Shown here: piece by piece, positions 31,565 through 41,632 of the stretch | How the letters are laid out: every line of letters begins with the position of its first letter | How positions within the stretch are numbered: the stretch's first letter is position 1 | DNA from: Closterium sp. NIES-65 | Lineage: Eukaryota; Streptophyta; Zygnematophyceae; Desmidiales; Closteriaceae | Reading direction: 5' to 3' | DNA: 64,000 nucleotides | NCBI GenBank assembly: GCA_948144175.1 | Contig: CANXME010002654.1 | Location: forward strand, 1,426,001-1,490,000 | Translations under genes and position numbers: made by a program | The notes under the pieces: model-generated | Database searches by the model: none | Told to the model about the DNA's origin: nothing | The model's input: the letters and a program-made list of their open reading frames with translations, nothing else

Positions 31565-33407
31565 CTACCTCACAGCACTGTACTCCAAACCCACTGATGC
31601 CGTTGCACTCACATAGCAGACCAACCTCTTGGCCGCTTCCAGCTGCTCATGACTGGGGCGTGAAACCACACTGGCAAGCCTGGATGTTGCAAAGGCAATG
31701 TCAGGCCGTGTGTGGTTAGCCGCATAGTTGAGTGCCCCAACCATGGAATGAAAAAGTTTCCTGTCACTCTCACCCACCACCTCCTCATCAGCACAGGGCT
31801 CCACAATGAACCCCGAAGGCAGTGGGGTGGCTGGCTTTCCTCCATCTTGCAGCCCATACTTCTCAGCCAGCCCCTCAATACTTTCTCTGGTGCAACCTCA
31901 ACACTCCCTTGTCAAGGTCCCTCTCCACATGCATCCCTAAATAGTACTTCACATCTTCCATCTTGGAGCACTTAAACTGCATCTCCAGCATCTCCTCCAC
32001 ATGCTCAATCATTGCAGACGACTCAGAGAAGAGCAGGATGTCGTCCACATACACCAGGAGCATGAGAAACTGCTCCTTCTCCTGCATCAGGAACAAGCTG
32101 TGAGGGTTGTAAGGCACTGTGAGCTGATGCTGGATCCCCTTCCGCTTCAGCTCCTTCTCAAAATCAGCGCCGATGAACTCTCCTCCGTTGTCAGTGCGGA
32201 TCACCTTCACCTTGTGTCCGCTCTCCCTTTGTGCTCTCGGCATCCACTCCTTACGAACAGCCGCTGCCACCTCCCCCTTAGTCTTGAGAGGGTACACCCA
32301 CACCGCACGCGTGTGGTTGTCCACAATCGTCAAGAAGTAGCGGCTGCCCGAGAGAGAAAGGGCCCTCGTGGGGCCCACCACATCCGTGTGCACTAGTGCA
32401 AGTGGTGCCTTGGCTGGTCCTGTGCTGCTGCTGAAGGGAAACTTCGTGAATTTGGTCTCAAGGCAGGTAGGGCAGCTCCCAATCTCCTTTGCTCCCCCCT
32501 TCACCTCCAGCCCCTTCAAGCACCCATCCTTTACCAAATTCTGCAGCATAGGAATGTTCACATGGCACAGCCTCTCATGCCACGTCTCCCAATCAGCCTC
32601 ACCACTCCTAGATGAAGCCTTTGCCCATGCAGCTGTCGCATCCACACTAGCAAGCACCTCACCATGTGGCTGCTGTGGCTGCTGAACCTTCTTGACTGCA
32701 TCCAGGGCCCCAGCAGTTGGTGCAGTCTCCTCTCCTCCCACAGTTGCTTTAGCCGCTGCAGCTGCCTTTGCCGTTGCTGGTGGTTTCCCCTTCCAAGGGA
32801 TGATGGGCAGCTGCCACAAGTCCTTGATGCAGCTGCTCTTCTCCTCCAAGTTCCAGAGCAGCAACTTCCCAAGCTTTGCACGGCAGCTGTTTGGGCCGAA
32901 GGTAACTTCAGCCTTGCTCTTCTGCAGCTGGGGAACAGAAAGAAGGTTAGCGGACAAACCTTCAACCAACAGCACATTCCCAAGCCCCACAAGCTCTCCA
33001 TTGGCTCCCATCACTTCAGCATTCCCAACACCAATCACAGGGAGCAAAGCACCTGAAGCGGCAGCCACAAACTTGATCTTCCCAGGAGGTTTTACCTCAT
33101 CAAGCAAATCTTCCCGTGGGGTCGTATGACTCGTGCAACCTGAATCGATCACCCAGTGAGTGAGGGGGTGCATCACAACCTTCCCAACTGAACCCACATC
33201 ACCCCCACTCCCTTGCACATCCTCAACCATGAGGAACATCCCAGGGTCGGCTTTACCTTGTGCACCATCACCTTGTGCACCTGATCCTTGCACAGCGCCA
33301 CCGCGTGCACGTTCACCACCTGGCGGCTTCATGCCTGGAGGGGCCCATCCCTCAGGCCGGCTGAAACACTTGAACCACGGTGTCCAGCCTTCTTGCAGTA
33401 CCAGCAC
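31565..33407 (-). pseudogene. Copia pol region (element F)
   Basis: Leftward: protease box IDSGCTSHTTPREDL, WHERLCHVNIPMLQNL (GAG-pre-integrase), HTDVVGPTRALSLSGSRYF, VDNHTRAVWVYPLKTKGE, RTDNGGEFIGADFEKEL (integrase), LLVYVDDILLFSESSAM and YYLGMHVERDLDKGVLRL (RT), then GALNYAANHTRPDIAFATSR and PSHEQLEAAKRLVCYV (RT end). This is a plant-type copia pol, not closely related to the rest of the window. Broken. Confidence 0.86.
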
Positions 33408-34201
33408 GCACCCTCCATTCAGGTGCTCCCCTTGCCACCAGAGCTCCCATGCCCCTCATTGTAGTCACCTCGGCCTCTCCCTCTGCAATAGCCTCTCCCA
33501 CGGCCTCGGCCTCTCCCTCCCCCTCTCCCCCTGCTGCCTCCTGCAGCTCCATACCCCTCAGTAGTTTTGTTGGCAGCACCACCTCCCGTGTGGCGCCTGC
33601 GGAAGTCCTCTTGCAGAATCTGCTGCCGTAGCCACTCAGGCGTCCATTTGTCCTGCTGAACGTTGAGGGTGGGGATGAGGTTGTCCCACGAGTTGTCGAG
33701 CACCGAGATGATCTTGGTGCACTGTTGCATCTGCGACACTTCGCTGCCCGCCGCTGCCATCCTCGCATAGGTGTCCTTGATCTTGTCAAGGACCAGATTC
33801 ACATCATCTCCCGGTTTCATGGAGAGGGCAGCCAACTCCTTCTCCAACACAATCACCATCGGCAACGTGTTGGGCTGAATCACGTCGCGTAGCAGCTTCC
33901 ATGCCTTCGGTCCGGAATCATCCAATTCCACCAAATCCTTGATGTGCTAGAACATGTCGTTGTTGACCGATTGGAGGATGAGGTCGTACAGCACCGCGCT
34001 CTTCTCAATCCACCGATCGCGGGCATCTCCTTCCCCCGGCATCTTCTCCTCTCCCATTGCAATTTTCAGTAGCTTGTAGCGCTTGAAGGCGCTCCGCATC
34101 CGCCCGCTCCATTTCTCATAGTTGGAGCCATCCAAAGCTTCGATCTTGGATGGTGGCGGTTCACTCCTCTTCTCAGCTGCATCTCCACTCCCTTGATTCA
34201 T
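33400..34201 (-). pseudogene. Copia gag region (element F)
   Basis: Start at 34201 after the leader. It reads PPPSKIEALDGSNYEKWSGR, FKRYKLLKIAMGEE, RWIEKSAVLYDLILQSVNND, LDDSGPKAWKLLRDVI, LEKELAALSMKPGDDVNLVL, DNSWDNLIPTLNVQQDKWTP, then a Gly/Arg-rich tail. This is the UBN2-type Gag usual in copia elements of plants. Broken. Confidence 0.84.
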
Positions 34202-34421
34202 CTCCTATGCTCCCAATCAGAGGTTTCAGCTCCCCCTTTTGCTGGTCACAATGTAGATCCACACAATCTTCACAAGTGTCGGCGCCAACGAAATTTCGGC
34301 AGAGTTTCCCCTTAGCGGAAGTCACATCCAAGCTCCAGAACTCCACTTAGGCATGCGCACAGGCCATGGTGGGTCTAGGAGGGTCTTCACACTTCAGTAG
34401 ACTCTCCACAAAGTCCTTAAT

Positions 34422-34435
34422 CAGCTCTGATACCA
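34422..34435 (-). promoter_or_regulatory. Primer site of element F (initiator tRNA-Met type)
   Basis: Reverse complement reads TGGTATCAGAGCTG, two bases from the LTR edge. It is the standard copia site. Confidence 0.88.
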
Positions 34436-34437
34436 CT

Positions 34438-35303
34438 TGTTAGAGACTAAGGACGCAGTCTATGAAGATTAGGTGCCTAAACTTCTCAAAATCGTTGGTC
34501 CCTATTTCTGGACAGAATAGTTGCGCTCACAAGAAACGCCGTCGACGAAACGTGCACATTTAAAACTTCACTAAACTCATATATGGTGTAGCCCTACTCC
34601 GTGGCTACAATTCCCAAGTTGAAACGTATCAAGAGGTGAACTTTATCTCGACTTATTAATGTCGGCGCACAGGGGGGTATGCTGCCATAAGAACTTAACT
34701 CAATCACAAAGTTCACACAAGTTCACACAAGAGAATTGGAGTAGCACTAAACCAGGTGGAAGGGATGAGGAGGACGAGAGGGAAGGTCCCAAGAGAGTCC
34801 CCAACCAAGGAAACCTCATGCCATACAATTCCCTTCCCCATAGGCAACCCAAGTTTGACCTTTGTCACTATCCCAACCTACACAATCCACCTCAACCCAA
34901 CTTGGCCAAACTTGCCAACCTGGTTGGTTTCTCCCAAGCATTTGGCAGCAACTACAGTAGAAAAGACGAATTTCCCAACCCCCAAAAGTCTGTACCCCAT
35001 ATTGAGTCAACCCCACAACTTCCCATAGTCACCACAACCAAATAGCAAAAGCATACGAACTCCAACATTCGTAACTTTCTTGTTCGTGCTCCGATTGAAG
35101 CGATACTTGGTTCCTCGGAAAGCTCTTGAGCAGAGGAGTCACTTCCGATATCTGCTCAAGCCAAATAACATTCACAAACACACTCAGAAAAACCAAACCA
35201 CACAAAACACAAATTCTTGCACACACTCACAACACGCATGCAACGCACGAACATATGATGGGAGGCAGACAGACGTGAATGAGAATGGTAGCATCACTCA
35301 ACA
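34438..35303 (-). repeat. 5' LTR of element F (866 bp)
   Basis: Same ends as 30472-31330. Contains a short local duplication (GTTCACACAA twice near 34710). TGTTG follows, matching TGCTG on the other side but for one base. Confidence 0.92.
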
Positions 35304-37650
35304 TGTTGAGCCTGGGGGTGCGGAGTCTGGGGGTACTGAGCCTGGGGGTGCTGAGCCTGGGAGTACGGAGCCTGCGGGTGCTGAGTCTGGGGGTGCTGAG
35401 TCTGGGGGTGCTGAGTCTGGGGGTACTGCTACACCTGGAGGAGCTCTCTCCTCACAGCAGCTGCGTAAGTGGTACTTACAGTACTGCAGCCTCAGGAGAG
35501 GTGCTTCTGGAGCTAGGAGTGCTGCTGGAGCTGGTGCTCGTGCTTCCTCTCCTAGGCGGAAGCTGCCCTCTCCCCAGCGACTCCGTGAGTGGTACGAACG
35601 GCGCTGCAGTCTCAGTAGTGGCGCTCCTAGTGTCGCGGACACCGCTACTGGTACTGCGGACCCTGGAGTTGGAGCTACTGCTGGTGCTGCGGACCTGGGC
35701 GTTGGAGCTGCTGCTGGTGCTGCGGACCCTGAAGTTGGGGTCGCTACTGGTGCTGCGGACCCGGGAGTTGGAGCTGCTGCTGGTGCTGCAGACCCGGGCG
35801 TTGGAGCTGCTGCTGGTGCTGCGGACCCTGGAGTTGGTACTGCTGTTGGTGCTGCAGACCCTGGCGTTGGAGCTGCTGCTGGTGCTGCGGACCCTGGCGT
35901 TTGAGCTGCTGCTGGTGTTGCGGACCCTGGATTTGGGGCTGCTGCTGGTGCTGCGGACCCAGGCGTTGGAGCTGCTGGAGCAGCTGGTCCTGCAAGTGCT
36001 TGTGGTGGAGGTACTGGAGGTACTGGAGGTGCTGCTGGAGCTGCTGGAGGTTCTGGTGCTGTCTCCGCTGCTGCAAGGGGCACCTCACGGCCGCGGCCGT
36101 ACTTCGTTCCACTCCTTCAGCAAGTTCTTGGTCAGTCACCTCCGGCTGGTCCCCCTCCCTCTGTAGAGTGTCCACCGCCGGTCCAGTCGCAGTCACAGCT
36201 ACCGCCTTCCTCGCCACTTCCTCGTCCTTCTCCCTACACTGGTCCTACAGGCGGTCTTACAGAGCGTCGTCAGCCTGCGTCTCGTCCTGTGTCGCCTGTG
36301 TCCCTTCCTGAGTCACCTGTTCGTACTACTTCCACCAGTTGCAGTACACCACGTGAGCGGCCGCCACCTGTCCCTGGCACACACCGGATGTCACTACGTC
36401 CCTCCACTACTCCACAGCGTGTCCCTCTGCCGTCTCCTCGTGAGTCCTCTCTTCCTGCTCTTGCTGACCCGGAGTCTGACTCTCTTCGTGCTGCCAATCC
36501 TACTGTCACACGTCTCCTGGCCACTGCTGTCACTGACCCTTCGTTTGAGTCTGCTGCTGCGTCTGCCCTAGTTGCTGAGCTTGTCGACTTTGCTGCTCGC
36601 TGTCGTCTAGACTACGCTGCTAGTCTTGTCGCTGAGTCTAAGTCTGTCTGTCCTCCGTCCGTCGGGGGTGAGTGTGCTCTTAGCACGGACGTCCTTGAGG
36701 ACAGACAGGAGGAGTTGAGTGTCTTGCAGCCGCTGCGCCCCATCTTGTGTCCATGCTAGTTGGCCCTGAGGGAGACCCATATACACCAGACATCCCGACT
36801 CCTTGATTGTACGCTAAGGCGATCGAGGGTCCCTACTCCTCACAGTGGCAGTCAGCCATGGACGCAGAGATGGCTTCCTGGAAGTCCACAGGCGCCTACG
36901 TCGACGAGGTTCCCCCACCTGGGGCGAACATCGTCACTGGCATGTGGATTTTCAAGGTGAAGCGGCCGCCTGGTTCTCCGCGTGTCTTCAAGGCTGGTTA
37001 CGTTGCTCGAGGCTTCAGTCAGTGAGAGGGAGTAGACTTCTTTCAGACCTTCTCTCCCACCCCGAAGATGACCACTCTTCGGGTACTACTGCACGTTGCT
37101 GCTCAGCGCGACTACGAGCTTCACTCTCTTGACTTCAGCACAGCTTTCTTGCAGGGCAGTCTGCACGAGGAGATCTGGCTGAGCCACCCTCCTGGCTTCA
37201 CTGAGTCGTTTTCTCCAGGTACCCAGTGGAGCCTCCGGCGGCCGGTCTACGGTCTCCGCCAGGCGCCACGTGAGTGGCACGACACACTCATGACTACTCT
37301 TGCGGCACTTGGGTTCTCTCCTTCTACTGCTGACCCGTCGCTGTTTCTACGCACCGACTCTTCACTGCCGCCGTTGTACATCCTCGTGTACGTTGAAGAC
37401 TTGGTGTTTGCCACAGCCAACACTGAATCTCTTGCCTACGTGAAGTCGGAGCTGCAGAAGAGACACACGTGCACAGACCTGGGTGAAATGCGCAACTACC
37501 TTGGCTTGCAGATCTCCCGGGACAGAGCACGCCGCACCATTACCCTGACTCAGTCGCACATGGTGCAGCAGGTCCTTCAGCACTTTGGCTTCACCTGGTC
37601 CTCAGCACAGGCCACTCCTCTGGCTATAAGACACTCACTCTCAGCTCTTC
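35304..37650 (+). pseudogene. Copia pol part: linker and RT front (element E, resumed)
   Basis: Resumes the GAEPG repeats (35309-35450), then LSSQQLRKWYLQYCSLRRGA, SPQRLREWYERRCSLSSGA, an 11-residue minisatellite, a proline-rich linker and RT boxes VDEVPPPGANIVTGMWIF, HSLDFSTAFLQGSLHEEIW, EWHDTLMTTLAALGFSPST, LGEMRNYLGLQISRDRARR. Two copies of the SPQxLREWY box stand side by side here. Broken. Confidence 0.8.
35640..35990 (+). repeat. 33-bp minisatellite coding GAADPGVGAAA (element E linker)
   Basis: About ten units of 33 bp (core GCTGCTGGTGCTGCGGACCC) code an 11-residue alanine/glycine repeat. It stands in the integrase-RT linker and is not found in the other elements of the window. Confidence 0.88.
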
Positions 37651-40099
37651 CTTCGAGTGTCCACAGCCTGTCCCGTCACAGTTACAGTTACAGCCGGCCT
37701 CCCCACTGCCTGCTCTTTCTCCCTACACTGGTCCTACTGGAGGTCTTGCTGAGCATCGTGAGCCTGCGTCTCGCCCTGCGTTGCCTGTACGTGCTGCTCG
37801 CACTAGTGGTCGTGGTTCGCGTCAGCGTCCTCCTCCTGTCCCTGGCACGCACCGGATGTCTCTGCGTCCGTCCACTGCTCCTCTGCGTGCCCCTTTGCCT
37901 TCTCCTCCTGAGTTCTCTCTTCCTGCTCTTCCTGACCCCGAGTCGGACTCTCTTCGTGCTGCCAGTCCTACTGTCACGCGTCTCCTTGCTACTGTTGTCA
38001 CTGACCCTTCCTTTGGGTCCACTGCTGCGTCTGCCCTAGTTGCTGAGCTCGTCGACTTTGCTGCTCGCTGTCGTCCAGAGTACGCTGCTAGTCTTGTCGT
38101 TGAGTCTACGTCTGTCTGTCCTCCGGTCGTCGGGGGTGAGTGTGCCCTTGGCACGGACGTCCTTGAGGACAGGCAGGAGGAGTTCCAGTGTCTGGCTGCT
38201 GCTTCACCTCATCTCGTGTCCGTACTGCTTACCCCTGAGGGAGACCCGGATGCACTTGACATCCCGACTTCGCGCTCTTACGCAGAGGCGATAGAGGGTC
38301 CCTACTCCTCTAAGTGGCAGGCAGCTATGGACGCAGAGATGGCTTCCTGGAAGTCCACAGGCACCTACGTTGACGAGGTTCCCCCGTCTGGGGCGAACAT
38401 CATCAGTGGCATGTGGATTTTCAGGGTGAAGCGGCCGCCGGCTTCTCCTCCTGTCTTCAAGGCGCGTTACGTGGCTCGTGGCTTCAGTCAGCGGCAGGGA
38501 GTTGACTACTTTCAGACCTTCTCTCCCACCCCGAAGATGACCACTCTTCGGGTACTGCTGCACATTGCTGCTCACCGTGACTACGAGCTGCACTCTCTTG
38601 ACTTCAGCACTGCTTTCTTGCAGTGCAGCCTGCACGAGGAGATCTGGCTGCGTCGCCCACCTGGCTTCTCTGGGTCTTTTCCTCTTGGCACCCTGTGGAA
38701 CCTCCGGCGACCAGTCTACGGTCTCCGCCAGGCACCACATGAGAGGCACGACACACTGAGGACTACACTTGCGGCTCTTGGATTTGCTCCCTCTACTGCC
38801 GACCCGTCGCTGTTTCTGCGCACCGACACTTCCTTGCTGCCGTTCTACATCCTCGTGTACGTCGACGACTTGGTCTTTGCCACAGCTGACACTGCTGGAC
38901 TCGCCCACGTGAAGTCCGAGCTGCAGAAGAGTCACACGTGCACAGACCTGGGTGAACTGCGCAGCTACCTTGGCTTGCAGATCACCCGGGACAGAGCACG
39001 CCGCACCATTACTCTGACTCAGTCACACATGGTGCAGCAGGTCCTTCAGCGCTTCGGCTTCACGTACTCCTCGCCTCAGGCCACTCCTCTGCCTACTCGC
39101 CACTCGCTCTCAGCTCTGCCTTCAGATGAGTCCGTAGAGCCGAGTGGCCCGTACCCAGAGCTTGTTGGCTGCCTCATGTACCTGATGACCTGCACACGAC
39201 CTGACCTTGCATACCCTCTTAGCATTCTTGCACGCTATGTTGCTCCTGGGAGACACCGACCAGAGCACATGGCTGCAGCGATGAGGGGGTTGCGCTACTT
39301 GTGCAGTACGTCGGGCATGGGGCTAGTGCTTGGAGGGCGGAGTCCGATGGTCCTCAGTGGGCACGCAGACGCTTCTTGGGCTGACGACCAGGCTACTCAG
39401 CGGTCGTCACAGGGTTACACCTTCAGCCTTGGTTCCGGCTCTGTTTCGTGGCGGGCTACCCGCTCGTCTTCTGTTCTCGGCTCCAGTTGTGAGGCTGAGA
39501 TCTACGCAGGAGCCATGGCTGCACAGGAGCTTCGCTGGCTTACCTACCTGCTGACTGACCTCGGAGAGCCGCCTCGTTCTCCTCCAGTGCTGTACGTAGA
39601 CAACAAGGCCATGCTGGCCTTGTGTCGAGAGCAGAGACTGGAGCACAGAACGAAGCACATTGCTCTTCGCTACTTCCTTGCTCGTGAGCTGCAGCAGTGT
39701 GGTCAGCTTCGTCTTGCGTACGTGGCCTCTGAGGCCAACACTGCTGATATATTCACCAAGGCGCTTGCGCCTTGTGATCATCAGCGCTTCTGTACTCAGC
39801 TGGGTCTTGTGCCTGCCTTGCCTCACTTGCTCACCTCTTGACCTTGCTTGTACTGTTACATATATATATACACCTGCTCTTGCTTGTTTAGCCTTTTATG
39901 TATATATGTACTCTTGCATGTGAACTGGCCTTGTGGCCTTGACCTTGTGCTCGGACTATATGGTGACTTTGTGATCCACCCTTAGCTTGCTTTGCTTTGA
40001 TTGACTGGTCTTGTGACCCCTTGTTCTTCCCCACTTTGCCTATGGGGGTGTGTCAGAACATTATAGCTTACTTATTTGTGTAGGCTATCGTGGGGTATC
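37650..40099 (+). mobile_element. I-like copia 3' half with LTR start
   Basis: Follows the RT front of E. It has a proline-rich linker, then a 686-codon open stretch 37781-39841 with complete RT (YVDD at 38858-38869) and RNase H ending ALPHLLTS. Next are a 3' UTR, the polypurine tract TATGGGGGTG, and the first 49 bases of an LTR (40051-40099) like that of element I. It then passes into segment G on the other strand at a shared CATGAGG. The RT looks whole; the element is only a part. Confidence 0.85.
37781..39841 (+). CDS. Copia pol part: linker, RT and RNase H (I-like segment)
   Basis: Boxes in order: TSGRGSRQRPPPVPGTHRMS, VGGECALGTDVLEDRQEEF, WIFRVKRPPASPPVFKARY, FSQRQGVDYFQTFSPTPKM, LDFSTAFLQ, YVDDLVFATADTAGLAHV, LGELRSYLGLQITRDRARR, GHADASWADDQATQRSSQGY, CEAEIYAGAMAAQELRW, YVDNKAMLALCREQRLEH, ANTADIFTKALAP. 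It is one of the longest undisturbed RT-RNase H frames in the window. Confidence 0.88.
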   Translation: MPVRAARTSGRGSRQRPPPVPGTHRMSLRPSTAPLRAPLPSPPEFSLPALPDPESDSLRAASPTVTRLLATVVTDPSFGSTAASALVAELVDFAARCRPEYAASLVVESTSVCPPVVGGECALGTDVLEDRQEEFQCLAAASPHLVSVLLTPEGDPDALDIPTSRSYAEAIEGPYSSKWQAAMDAEMASWKSTGTYVDEVPPSGANIISGMWIFRVKRPPASPPVFKARYVARGFSQRQGVDYFQTFSPTPKMTTLRVLLHIAAHRDYELHSLDFSTAFLQCSLHEEIWLRRPPGFSGSFPLGTLWNLRRPVYGLRQAPHERHDTLRTTLAALGFAPSTADPSLFLRTDTSLLPFYILVYVDDLVFATADTAGLAHVKSELQKSHTCTDLGELRSYLGLQITRDRARRTITLTQSHMVQQVLQRFGFTYSSPQATPLPTRHSLSALPSDESVEPSGPYPELVGCLMYLMTCTRPDLAYPLSILARYVAPGRHRPEHMAAAMRGLRYLCSTSGMGLVLGGRSPMVLSGHADASWADDQATQRSSQGYTFSLGSGSVSWRATRSSSVLGSSCEAEIYAGAMAAQELRWLTYLLTDLGEPPRSPPVLYVDNKAMLALCREQRLEHRTKHIALRYFLARELQQCGQLRLAYVASEANTADIFTKALAPCDHQRFCTQLGLVPALPHLLTS

Positions 40100-41632
40100 C
40101 CATGAGGCATCCAACAAGCTCTGGGTACGGGCCACTTGACTCTACGGGTTCATCCGAAGGCAGAGCTGAGAGTGAGTGGCGAGTAGGCAGAGGAGTGGCC
40201 TGAGGCGAGGAGTACGTGAAGCCGAAGCGCTGAAGGACCTGCTGCACCATGTGTGACTGAGTCAGAGTAATGGTGCGGCGTGCTCTGTCCCGGGTGATCT
40301 GCAAGCCAAGGTAGCTGCACAGTTCACCCAGGTCTGTGCACGTGTGTCTCTTCTACAGCTCGGACTTCACGTGGGCGAGTCCAGCAGTGTCAGCTGTGGC
40401 AAAGACCAAGTCGTCGACGTACACAAGGATGTAGAACGGCGGCAAAGAAGTGTCGGTGCGCAGAAACAGCGATGGGTCGGCAGTAGAGGGAGCAAACCCA
40501 AGAGCCGCAAGCGTAGTCCTCAGTGTGTCGTGCCACTCACGCGGTGCCTGGCGGAGACCGTAGACTGGCCGTCGGAGGCTCCACTGGGTGCCAGGAGGAA
40601 AAGACCCAATGAAGCCAGGTGGGCGGCGCAGCCAGATCTCCTCGTGCAGGCTGCCCTGCAAGAAAGTAGTGCTGAAGTCAAGAGAGTGCATCTCGTAGTC
40701 ACGGTGACCAGCTACGTGCAGCAGTACCTGAAGAGTGGTCATCTTCGGGGTGGAAGAGAAGGTCTGAAAGTAGTAAACTCCCTGCCGCTGACTAAAGCCA
40801 CGAGCCACGTAACGCGCCTTGAAGACAGGCGGAGAACCTGGCGGCCGCTTCACCCTGAAGATCCACATGCCACTGACGATGTTCGCCCCAGGCGGGGGAA
40901 CCTCGTCCACGTAGGTGCCTGTGGACTTCCAGAAGAGTAGGGACCCTCTATCGCCTCCGTGTAAGAGCGCGGAGTCGGGATGTCTGGTGCATCCAAGTCT
41001 CCCTCAGAGGTAAGCAGCATGGACACGAGATGAGGTGAAGCAACAGCCAAGCACTGGATCTCCTCCTGCCTGTCCTTAAGGACATCCGTGCCAAGGGCAC
41101 ACTCACCCCCGACGGACGGAGGACAGACAGACGTAGACTCAGCGACAAGACTAGCAGCGTAGTCTAGGCGACAGCGAGCAGCAAAGTCGACGAGCTCAGC
41201 AACTAGGGCAGACTCAGCAGTGGACGCAAAGGAAGGGTCAGTGACGACAGTAGCAAGGAGACGTGTGACAGTAGGACTGGCAGCACGAAGAGAGTCCGAC
41301 TCCGGGTCGGCAAGAGCAGGAAGAGTGGACGCAGGAGGAGACGGCAAAGGGGCACGAAGAGGAGCAGTGGACGGACGCGGGGACATCCGGTGCGTGCCAG
41401 GGACACGAGGAGAACGCTGACGCGAACCAAGACCACTAGCGCGAGCGGCATGGATAGGCGACGCAGGGCGAGACGCAGGCTCACGACGCTCAGCAAGACC
41501 TCCAGTAGGACCAGTGTAGGGAGAAAAAGCAGGCAGTGGGGAGGCCGGCTGTAACTATAACTGTGACGGAACAGGCTCTGGACACTCTGAGGGAGGAGGA
41601 AGACCAGGAGAAGGCACGACACCAAGAACCTG

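Larger units (their letters stand above)
30472..35303 (-). mobile_element. Element F: second Ty1/copia lineage with 0.86-kb LTRs, nested in E
   Basis: A 4.83-kb element on the - strand bounded by LTRs starting TGTTAGAGAC and ending ACTCAACA. Flanking 5-mers are TGCTG (30467-30471) and TGTTG (35304-35308). It sits in the linker minisatellite of E, so it is younger than E. Base composition is near neutral, unlike its host. From the right: LTR, primer site, gag (about 33400-34201), zinc-knuckle and protease, integrase, RT part, RNase H part, polypurine tract, LTR. Its internal region is short for copia. Broken, several breaks. Confidence 0.92.
26681..37650 (+). mobile_element. Element E: divergent Ty1/copia subfamily, nested in D and hosting F
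   Basis: It lies inside the gag of D. It has its own 5' LTR, primer site, leader, gag (27401 on), protease and integrase (to about 30471). It resumes after element F at 35309 with the repeat linker and RT front up to about 37650. The protein is of the same clan but clearly more distant (MARPPVLAFDTEGRPVKFDT; YLVSGLPRVLPPLPP). No partner 3' LTR is seen. Near 37650 it passes into an I-like element. Broken, several breaks. Confidence 0.82.

Noticed and set aside
30472-35303. Element F as a solo host gene region with direct repeats
   Set aside because: TG...CA ends, an initiator tRNA-Met primer site, a polypurine tract and copia pol motifs identify it as an LTR retrotransposon.
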